5,632 nt of DNA, taken from contig CAMPKL010000278.1 of assembly GCA_946887065.1 (NCBI GenBank), forward strand, positions 1-5,632. Direction: 5' to 3'. Within the stretch, counting starts at the first letter, position 1. Every line of letters begins with the position of its first letter. Under the pieces are notes generated by a model. It was not told the DNA's origin. It saw only the letters and a program-made list of their open reading frames with translations, and made no database searches. The DNA comes from an uncultured Bryobacterales bacterium (lineage in GTDB: Bacteria > Acidobacteriota > Terriglobia > Bryobacterales > UBA6623). The position numbers and the translations under genes are program-made. Shown piece after piece: positions 1 through 5,503 of this stretch.

Positions 1-224
1 GCATCGCGCCGCCGCATCTTGCGCAACGGTGCGCCGTCCAACTCGACATTGCCCTCCGTCGCTTCCCACAAACCTGCCAGCAGACGCAGAATCGTGGACT
101 TCCCCGAGCCGTTCGGTCCGACCAACGCCGTCACTGCCCCCCGATCAACAGCAAAGCTCACGCCCTGCACCAGCCAACGGCCGTCGATCCGCACCCCGGC
201 GTTCGTGATGCTCAGGCCGCTCAA
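1..224 (-). CDS. btuD: Cobalamin ABC transporter ATP-binding protein, BtuD-type (partial, N-terminus only)
   Basis: This is the start of the cytoplasmic ATPase that would power the BtuC permease encoded just upstream. The 74 visible codons show a typical ABC N-terminus: a first strand with an aromatic residue (Trp17), the stretch VSFAVDRGAVTALVGPNGSG, and a Walker A motif GPNGSGKST at residues 36-44. This is followed by ILRLLAGLWEATEGNVELDG, the usual post-Walker region. The Q-loop, ABC signature and Walker B lie beyond the left edge. No ATG fits. I chose the TTG at 224-222, which overlaps the btuC stop in a TTGA tetranucleotide and matches the GTGA overlap at the previous junction; only a weak GGGA lies upstream. 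A later GTG (codon 11) would trim the first strand. The FecCD-partner role rests on its position after btuC; the ABC ATPase identity is clear from sequence. Confidence 0.88.
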   Translation of the reverse strand, partial: MSGLSITNAGVRIDGRWLVQGVSFAVDRGAVTALVGPNGSGKSTILRLLAGLWEATEGNVELDGAPLRKMRRRD

Positions 225-1309
225 AAGTATCCCAGCGCTTTGCCGCGCTGCCTCAGCAGGTACAAGAAGAACGGCGCACCGAACGCCGCCGTCACCACTC
301 CCAACCGGATCTCCGTCGGCGGATGAATCGTCCGGGCCAGCAAATCGCAGCCGATCATGAACAGTGCGCCGGTCACCACGCTGGCCGGGACCAACACGCG
401 ATGCGACGGTCCCACAATAAGCCGGATCGCGTGCGGCACAACCAGGCCGACAAATCCGACCACGCCGCTCACCGAAACCGCAGCGCCGGTCAATAGGGCC
501 GAGGTCGTCAGCACGGTTTTTTTGACCCTCTCCACGTTCACGCCCAACGATGCCGACGTCTCTTCGCCGAGCAGCATCAAGTCCAAATCCCGCGTATACC
601 AAAGTGCAACGAAGGTTCCCAGCGTTACGAACGGCAGGCAGATCCACACATGCGTCCAGGTACGGCTATCCAACCCGCCCATCAACCAGAAGACGATCTC
701 CGCCGAAACCTGCCAATCCACAAAACTCAACGACACCAGAAGCGTCGTCACCGAACTCAGCAATGCGCTCAAGGCGATTCCGGCCAACAACAAAGTCGCC
801 ACCGGCGTGCGCCCCGCTCGAGCCGTAATTGAATAGACCACAGCCAAAGCTCCCAGCGCGCCGACGAATGCGCACAGCGGCAGCCACATCGAAGACGCAG
901 CCGCTAGCCCCGTGACGAAGGAAACCACTGCGCCCAACGCTGCGCCAGCGCTTACGCCGACGACATTCGGCTCCGCCAGGGGATTCCGAAACATGCCCTG
1001 CATCTGTGTCCCGGCGACGGCCAGCGCAGCTCCCGCCAGCCCCGCCACCAGGACGCGTGGTACGCGAATCATCCAGATGATGACCTCTTCGGCCTGCGTC
1101 ACTCCGCTGACGTCCACCCAACCCGTCGGCAACAGGTGTGCAGCAAGGACGCGTGCCACCGTCTCCCAAGCGATGTACGTCGAGCCAATGGAAATCCCCG
1201 CGACAACGGCAATCGCCAGCAGCACGCACACGGTCGGGAAATACAACAGGACCGCCCTCGGCCTCGGAAGGCTGACCACGGGCGCCGTCGCAACGGTCGT
1301 CTGGCTCAC
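221..1309 (-). CDS. btuC: Cobalamin ABC transporter permease, BtuC-type (FecCD family)
   Basis: This is the inner-membrane permease (362 aa), probably a homodimer that receives corrinoid from BtuF and is driven by BtuD. It is hydrophobic throughout, as expected for the roughly ten-helix FecCD fold. Family signatures are clear: RVPR at 82-85 followed by a Gly/Ala-rich helix, FRNPLAEP at 107-114 and GVSAGA at 118-123. LGEETSASLG at 247-256 marks the loop contacting the ATPase, GFVGLVVPH lies at 285-293, and the closing segment from about 333 ends in GAPFFLYLL. NPLAEP is the form found in E. coli BtuC. Arg82 and Arg85 match the position of the BtuC arginines that form salt bridges with BtuF. The GTG start at 1309 overlaps the btuF stop (GTGA) and follows a GGGGAGAG sequence at 1320-1313. 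FecCD permeases also serve siderophores and haem; the B12 assignment comes from the riboswitch and adenosyltransferase in the same operon. Confidence 0.93.
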   Translation of the reverse strand: MSQTTVATAPVVSLPRPRAVLLYFPTVCVLLAIAVVAGISIGSTYIAWETVARVLAAHLLPTGWVDVSGVTQAEEVIIWMIRVPRVLVAGLAGAALAVAGTQMQGMFRNPLAEPNVVGVSAGAALGAVVSFVTGLAAASSMWLPLCAFVGALGALAVVYSITARAGRTPVATLLLAGIALSALLSSVTTLLVSLSFVDWQVSAEIVFWLMGGLDSRTWTHVWICLPFVTLGTFVALWYTRDLDLMLLGEETSASLGVNVERVKKTVLTTSALLTGAAVSVSGVVGFVGLVVPHAIRLIVGPSHRVLVPASVVTGALFMIGCDLLARTIHPPTEIRLGVVTAAFGAPFFLYLLRQRGKALGYF

Positions 1310-2289
1310 CGGCTCTCCCCATAAATCGCTGCGGCAATACTCTCCATCAACTCCACGGAGTGCTGCGACATCGTGAGGAACTCGCGGTTCTGCACGACAA
1401 GCACTTGCCCAGTGCGGCCCGCCTCCGTCACTGAGACTCCGGGGTCTTTCATCATCCGGTTGCGCACTTCCTCAATCGATGCGTTCTCGGCGCCCGCCAC
1501 GATCCAATCCGGGTTCCATGACGCTACTTGCTCCGCGCTGATCTGCCCATACGGCCCCAGCCCCTTTTCGCTGCCCACGTTCACCGCCCCAAGCTCGTTG
1601 ACGATGTACTCGAACAGCGAACCCTTGCCGTAACTCGACGAGTAAACCGTCAACGCCAAAATGCGTACAGGCTTGGCGTTTGCTGGTCTGAGAGCCTTCG
1701 CCGCCGCCGCTCTATGCCGCATCTCCGCCACCACAGAACGCGCCTTCCCGTCCTCACCCGTGATGCGCCCCATCATCGTCAACTGCTCGGCGATCTGATC
1801 GAAATCGTCAAAAATCGTCAACAGCCGAATCACGGGAATTCCCGCCGACCGCGCCAGCTCCACCTGGTCCGCGCGAGCGCTGTGCGCCGCCAACATCACG
1901 TCCGGAGCGCGCAACACAACCGCCTCGACATCGGTTGCGACAACCGCTCCCGCTCTCTGCGCCTCATCCACCGCGAAACTATAGCGCTCATCTAGAGCGT
2001 AGTTGCTCATCGCCACGATCCTGTCGGGCGGAACGGTGGCCAACAAGAAGTGATCGATCGTCAACGCCTGCGAAGCGATCCGCTGCGGCGCCCGCTCCAA
2101 TGTCAATTCATCGCCGTAATGGTCCGTGATCGTTCGCGGAAAAGGATCGCCTTCCGCACCCGCGGTGTCCGCCAGCCGGGTGCGTGTCGGTTGCTGCAAA
2201 TCGCCGTCGTAGCGAAAAGCAAAGATGAAGAGAGCGGCGACCACCGCCGCTCCCCCCGCCGCCAGCAAGTTTCCCGCTAGCTTCCTCAC
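1306..2289 (-). CDS. btuF: Cobalamin periplasmic substrate-binding protein, BtuF-type
   Basis: This 327-aa protein belongs to the Peripla_BP_2 (type III binding protein) family and should deliver corrinoid to BtuC. Residues 8-25 form one hydrophobic segment after MRK. The first lobe starts at about 52 with RTITDHYGDELTLERAPQRI, the usual family entry. VEAVVLRAPDVMLAA (121-135) and QISAEQVASWNPDWIVAG (from 249) are the paired motifs of the two lobes. Glu122 and Glu253 align by motif with the two BtuF glutamates that dock onto BtuC arginines. There is no lipobox Cys and no clear signal-peptidase I site, so the protein may stay tethered by an uncleaved N-terminal helix. The GTG start at 2289 is preceded by GAGG at 2298-2295 with a 5-nt spacer. 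It lies 16 nt after btuB and overlaps btuC by 4 nt. Substrate identity is inferred from context, since the family also includes siderophore binders. Confidence 0.9.
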   Translation of the reverse strand: MRKLAGNLLAAGGAAVVAALFIFAFRYDGDLQQPTRTRLADTAGAEGDPFPRTITDHYGDELTLERAPQRIASQALTIDHFLLATVPPDRIVAMSNYALDERYSFAVDEAQRAGAVVATDVEAVVLRAPDVMLAAHSARADQVELARSAGIPVIRLLTIFDDFDQIAEQLTMMGRITGEDGKARSVVAEMRHRAAAAKALRPANAKPVRILALTVYSSSYGKGSLFEYIVNELGAVNVGSEKGLGPYGQISAEQVASWNPDWIVAGAENASIEEVRNRMMKDPGVSVTEAGRTGQVLVVQNREFLTMSQHSVELMESIAAAIYGESR

Positions 2290-2305
2290 CCTCGCCTCGT
2301 AAACA

Positions 2306-4708
2306 TCAGAATTTGAACCTCATCCCGCCGATCGCCCACGCGCCCGGCGAGCCGTTGCCGGTCTCATAGTATTGGTTGTCGAACACATTCTCGACCTTGC
2401 CGTAGAATTCGACGCTCCGCGAATCCGTCAGCGGCAGCTCATAGCCAAAGACGATGTCCGCCTTGACCGGCCCGTCGAAAATCATCCGGCGGTTCATGGC
2501 GCCGAAGGGCGAGAACGAATACTCGCTCGCGGCGAAAAAGTCGAATGTCGCATGGAAGCGCTCGGAAATCCATTGCGTCGCCGTTAGCGAGACGAGGTGG
2601 TCCGACTGCGCCGGAATGCCGAAGTAGTCGGCGCCGATGCGGGGTGTCCTCGAATCCGAGTTCGTGAAGGTGTAGGAAGCGCGGAAGCGCGTACTGGACG
2701 TCGGCGAAGCCTCACCGCTCAGCTCGACGCCGCGAGCGACTCCTCCGCGGCCATTCGCATAGCCGCTGAAGCGGCCGAACGGATCCGGCCCGCCGGAGAT
2801 GGTGTTTGCGAAAATAATGGATTCTTGCAGCTCGGTGTAAAAGAACGTGCCGCTTAGCCGGATGCGGGAATCGGCGAGCCACTGATCGATTCCAGCATCG
2901 ACTGAAACGGACCGCTCAGAGCTCAACCGCGGGTCGCCGTAGAAGCCGTTGAAAAATTCCGACAGAAACGCGCCGAACCTCTCATAAGCCGATGCGGCGC
3001 GATAGCTGTTCCCGGTATGAGCGCGCACCTTGGTCCCGCTTTGCCGAACGAAATAAGCTATTGCCGCATCTCCAGTGTAAGAAGACGGCGGCGTCTCTAA
3101 CTCAACCTCGTCGTATGGATTCGAAGTTCCGCCAAAGTTCGGGACTCCTATCTCAAAGAACTGCGCTCGGCCCGACAGGGACACGTGCAGTTGTCCGTCA
3201 AGGAACCGCATCTGATCCTGAGCGAAGAGTCCATGACTGCGTTGGTTGATGTCGATCTCGCTCGTCACCGCGTTCGGACTTCCGTCCGTATTGAAGTTGT
3301 AGTACTCCTCGCGCTCGAACTCATAGCCAGCGCTGAAGAGATGATTGGCGCCGACTCGATGGTCGGTCCGAACCTGTATGACATCGGTGCGGCCGTCAAA
3401 CTTGGCGTCCGCGGAGAATAGGTTGAACTCCCCAAAGCCTCCTGGTCCGTCTTGATGGGAGCGGCCGGTATTCACCGCCTGGTAAGCCACTCGGTACGAA
3501 CTGTTGGGAGTCAGTTGATGTTGCAAGATCAACGCTCCCGCCGCGAATGACGACACGCGGCGGCTATCCGGGTCGATCGGCGAAGGCACGAATGTCGCAT
3601 TCCCCGCATTGATCGGCAACCCCTGCTCGTACCGTTCCACTTGATCGATCGGCAGGGCAATGGCCGGCACGACGCCCGTCGCCGGAAAATTCGCCGTGAC
3701 TTCGCTCGGGAATGCGGGGCTGTCCGCTACGGCTGTGAATGCATCTGAACCCCACAGGCGGCCGCCTAGCGATATGCCCGGCGTGAACTGATATTTCGCG
3801 AACCCCTGAACACTTGAATTGCGGTAGGGCGATCGATCGCGGTAGCCGTCCATCACGTTCAAGTGCGAGAAACCGCCGCTGTAGACGAACCGGTCTTCCG
3901 CCAATCCGCCGCCCACTCGCGCCACGCCGCGCAGCATGCCAAGGCCGCCGCCTTCGGTTCGAATCTCGCCGTGCGTCCTGCCTCCGCCTTGGCTGGAGTT
4001 GACGTTGATCACTCCGGCCATCGCGTGCGAGCCGTAGAGCGACGAGCCCGAGCCTCTCATGAATTCCACCCGCTCGGTATCGACAATCAGCATGTCCTGG
4101 AAGAAAGCGGATGCGTCGCCCTGCGAACCGGCCGCATCGCGGAAGCGCAGTCCGTCAATCAGCAGCGCCGTATCGGAAGTCCGCATCCCGCGCGTCTGCA
4201 ACGTCGTTAAGCTGCCTGGTCCTCCCAACTGCCGCACGCGTACTCCCGGCACCGCCCGCAGCGCCTCCCCCAGCGCGAACTCGTCGCGCAAGGCCATCTC
4301 TTGGGAATCAATCACATCCACCGCTTTGGCGACTTCGGTCAACAGCAACGGCGTGCCCGAAGACGTCACGATCACCTCGACATCGGCGCCCGAAATCGCT
4401 AACTCCAAGTCCAACGTCTCGTCGCCGCGAACCATGACTTCTTGCGATCCCGTTAGCGCCGCGTCCGGCGCTTCGCCATCCAACAAATAGTTGCCCGCGG
4501 GCAAATTGACGAAGGCGTAAATGCCTTCCGCGTCGCTAATCGCGCGTCGGCGCTCTCCGCCGTTGCGGTCAAACAGTTGCAGCCGGGCATTCGCAACAGC
4601 CAGTCCATCCGGGTCGAGCACCCGGCCCCTTACGCTGTCGGCACGCAGTCCGGAGGCCGTAAAGAGCAGCGTCAACACCGCTGCGAAAATCACTTTGTAG
4701 TTCTTCAT
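2306..4708 (-). CDS. btuB: TonB-dependent outer-membrane receptor for cobalamin, BtuB-type, with N-terminal carboxypeptidase-regulatory-like domain
   Basis: This is an 800-aa gated beta-barrel that would import corrinoids across the outer membrane using TonB/ExbBD energy. Residues 1-23 are a signal peptide ending LRA before Asp24. Residues 25 to about 105 form a carboxypeptidase-regulatory-like beta-sandwich, with GRVLDPDG (28-35), the SDAEGIYAFVNLPAGNY turn (58-74) and a closing strand. VEVIVTSS at 110-117 is a likely TonB box. The plug follows: LGEALRAVPGVRV (146-158), TRGM (172-175), LLIDGLR (182-188) and MRGSGSSLYGSHAMAGVINV (217-236). The rest is barrel, ending in MRFKF with the terminal Phe used by the BAM machinery. 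E. coli BtuB is about 614 aa; much of the excess is the N-terminal domain and longer loops. The ATG is well supported by AGGAGG 6 nt upstream, which overlaps the pduO stop. TonB receptor identity is certain; cobalamin specificity rests on the operon. Confidence 0.9.
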   Translation of the reverse strand: MKNYKVIFAAVLTLLFTASGLRADSVRGRVLDPDGLAVANARLQLFDRNGGERRRAISDAEGIYAFVNLPAGNYLLDGEAPDAALTGSQEVMVRGDETLDLELAISGADVEVIVTSSGTPLLLTEVAKAVDVIDSQEMALRDEFALGEALRAVPGVRVRQLGGPGSLTTLQTRGMRTSDTALLIDGLRFRDAAGSQGDASAFFQDMLIVDTERVEFMRGSGSSLYGSHAMAGVINVNSSQGGGRTHGEIRTEGGGLGMLRGVARVGGGLAEDRFVYSGGFSHLNVMDGYRDRSPYRNSSVQGFAKYQFTPGISLGGRLWGSDAFTAVADSPAFPSEVTANFPATGVVPAIALPIDQVERYEQGLPINAGNATFVPSPIDPDSRRVSSFAAGALILQHQLTPNSSYRVAYQAVNTGRSHQDGPGGFGEFNLFSADAKFDGRTDVIQVRTDHRVGANHLFSAGYEFEREEYYNFNTDGSPNAVTSEIDINQRSHGLFAQDQMRFLDGQLHVSLSGRAQFFEIGVPNFGGTSNPYDEVELETPPSSYTGDAAIAYFVRQSGTKVRAHTGNSYRAASAYERFGAFLSEFFNGFYGDPRLSSERSVSVDAGIDQWLADSRIRLSGTFFYTELQESIIFANTISGGPDPFGRFSGYANGRGGVARGVELSGEASPTSSTRFRASYTFTNSDSRTPRIGADYFGIPAQSDHLVSLTATQWISERFHATFDFFAASEYSFSPFGAMNRRMIFDGPVKADIVFGYELPLTDSRSVEFYGKVENVFDNQYYETGNGSPGAWAIGGMRFKF

Positions 4709-4714
4709 GGCTCT

Positions 4715-4720
4715 CCTCCT
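4715..4720 (-). promoter_or_regulatory. Ribosome binding site of btuB
   Basis: AGGAGG lies 6 nt before the btuB ATG. Its first A is the last base of the pduO TAA stop, so ribosomes ending pduO finish on the btuB binding site. It is one of the two best such sites in the operon, together with that of pduO, and it serves the only ATG start. Confidence 0.8.
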
Positions 4721-5295
4721 TACCAGGCGCGCGACCAGCGCGGACCAGCGTTCCCCTCTGTCCTCAACCCGGCATCAACACCCTGGTGGAATTCCACCAG
4801 ACGGCCTTGAATCCACAACAGGTCGGACAGGCGATTCAGGTAGGCCAAGATTTCCGGCGCGATCTCCTCGCCCGATTCCCGCAGCGCCACGGCGCCGCGT
4901 TCCGCACGCCGGCAAATCGTTCGCGCTACATCCAACGCCGCCGATGCCGTGTGCTCGCCGGGTATCGACCAGTCAGCCAATACGCCTTCGACCGCCTCGA
5001 TACGGTGGATCTCCGACGTCAGCCGCTCGACCATCTCGGCCGTAATCACAGGCGGCTTCTTGCTGCTTTGGGGCGGCGTCGCTAACGCCGAGCCCAAACT
5101 GAAGAGCTCTCTCTGCACCTCTTTGAGAAGAGTCCGGATTGTTTCGTCCGAACAAATGGACCGAGCGAATCCAATGGATGAAATCAGCTCATCGACCGTG
5201 CCGTACGCTTCGACTCTCATCGACGCCTTCGACACGCGAATGCCTCCGGCTAAGCCGGTCTGGCCCGCGTCTCCGCGTTTCGTTGCAATGCTCAC
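4720..5295 (-). CDS. pduO: ATP:cob(I)alamin adenosyltransferase, PduO-type
   Basis: This 191-aa cytoplasmic enzyme transfers the adenosyl group of ATP to cob(I)alamin, giving adenosylcobalamin. Such enzymes work as trimers with active sites between subunits. The ATP-binding N-terminus TKRGDAGQTGL lies at 5-15, followed by GGIRVSK (17-23) and RVEAYGTVDEL (27-37). Asp35 and Arg125 correspond to the family's intersubunit Asp-Arg pair, and ARTICRRAER (124-133) is the hallmark motif, with Arg129 and Glu132. YLNRLSDLLW (152-161) is the C-terminal helix signature. Length is normal. Ile38 stands where Asn is usual (VDELN), and the loop before the hallmark helix reads IPGEHTASAAL rather than the common PGGS form. 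The GTG start at 5295 is fixed by GAGGAGG 6 nt upstream. It is the first gene of the operon, 11 nt before btuB, behind the riboswitch. It is not the unrelated CobA/BtuR type. Genome annotations may name it cobO or cob(I)yrinic acid a,c-diamide adenosyltransferase. Confidence 0.95.
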   Translation of the reverse strand: MSIATKRGDAGQTGLAGGIRVSKASMRVEAYGTVDELISSIGFARSICSDETIRTLLKEVQRELFSLGSALATPPQSSKKPPVITAEMVERLTSEIHRIEAVEGVLADWSIPGEHTASAALDVARTICRRAERGAVALRESGEEIAPEILAYLNRLSDLLWIQGRLVEFHQGVDAGLRTEGNAGPRWSRAW

Positions 5296-5417
5296 TTTTC
5301 GCCTCCTCGCCCGAAAACCCGTGGGCGAACGACGTGAGTGCGCGAATGTTCCTAGCGAAACAGAAAGAAGCCGTTACAACTGTAGAGAAAGGGTCGCCTT
5401 CGCCCCACGGCGAAAAG
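5295..5417 (-). promoter_or_regulatory. Candidate expression platform: 9-nt inverted repeat able to cover the pduO ribosome-binding and start region
   Basis: CTTTTCGCC at 5417-5409 is a perfect 9-nt complement of GGCGAAAAG at 5303-5295. The latter comprises the end of the Shine-Dalgarno sequence, the spacer and the first base of the GTG start, so pairing would hide the pduO initiation site. The TTCGCC part of the first arm can instead form a local hairpin with GGCGAA at 5404-5399 (6 bp, GTGG tetraloop). The two folds exclude each other. A second hairpin, TCGCCC/GGGCGA at 5328-5307 with a 10-nt loop, directly abuts the Shine-Dalgarno sequence. The repeats are seen directly; the regulatory role is inferred from position and from the common use of ribosome-site masking by cobalamin riboswitches in Gram-negative bacteria. 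Confidence 0.4.
5302..5308 (-). promoter_or_regulatory. Ribosome binding site of pduO
   Basis: GAGGAGG lies 6 nt before the GTG start at 5295. It is a strong match at ideal distance and decides the non-ATG start. It directly follows the hairpin at 5328-5307 and partly overlaps the 9-nt complement described for the leader. Confidence 0.8.
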
Positions 5418-5451
5418 ACGACAACTCAATGGCCCGAGAAGGTCCAGTCAT
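5374..5451 (-). CDS. Possible 25-codon leader ORF between riboswitch and pduO
   Basis: An ATG at 5451 opens 25 codons ending in TAA (5376-5374); the product would be MTGPSRAIELSSFRRGAK followed by ATLSLQL. A GGAG sits 7 nt upstream of the ATG, reasonable spacing for ribosome binding. The peptide matches no family I recognise, and it has no signal sequence and no run of regulatory codons. Its interest is position: it lies wholly in the leader and covers the segment (5417-5409) complementary to the pduO start region, so translating it would disrupt that pairing. A random ORF of this length is common, and conservation in relatives is needed before calling it a gene. Confidence 0.22.
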   Translation of the reverse strand: MTGPSRAIELSSFRRGAKATLSLQL

Positions 5452-5475
5452 GGCAGCACTCCGTATTCCACGCGG

Positions 5476-5503
5476 AAAAAACGCGCCTACACGCTCTCAG
5501 GCA
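5476..5503 (-). terminator. Weak terminator-like hairpin with U6 tract next to the B12 box
   Basis: On the minus strand TGCCT (5503-5499) can pair with AGGCG (5488-5484; four Watson-Crick pairs and one G-U) around a 10-nt loop. CG and then six T residues (5481-5476) follow. This resembles an intrinsic terminator, but the stem is short and its 5' arm reuses the last bases of the B12 box, so it would compete with the ligand-bound aptamer fold. The U-run could equally be unstructured linker. Direct control of translation at pduO seems at least as likely. Confidence 0.22.

Noticed and set aside
19..836. Plus-strand open frames opposite btuD and btuC
   Set aside because: They are antisense to well-supported genes with strong family motifs, show low-complexity Pro/Ser/Thr/Arg-rich translations typical of high-GC shadow frames, and match no family.
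666..1337. Long minus-strand frame (223 aa) overlapping btuC
   Set aside because: It is an out-of-frame Gly/Arg-rich translation of btuC; the FecCD motifs are all in the other frame, and no frameshift is needed.
221..2289. Siderophore or haem uptake interpretation of the FecCD-type permease and binding protein
   Set aside because: The families alone allow it, but the cobalamin riboswitch, the PduO adenosyltransferase and the NPLAEP form of the permease motif all point to B12.
2290..2305. Promoter or terminator between btuB and btuF
   Set aside because: The gap is only 16 nt and is filled by the btuF ribosome site; there is no stem-loop with a T-run.
5399..5414. Stable 6-bp hairpin with GTGG loop as an intrinsic terminator
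   Set aside because: No U-run follows it on the minus strand and no T-run follows on the plus strand; it is better considered as part of an alternative leader fold.
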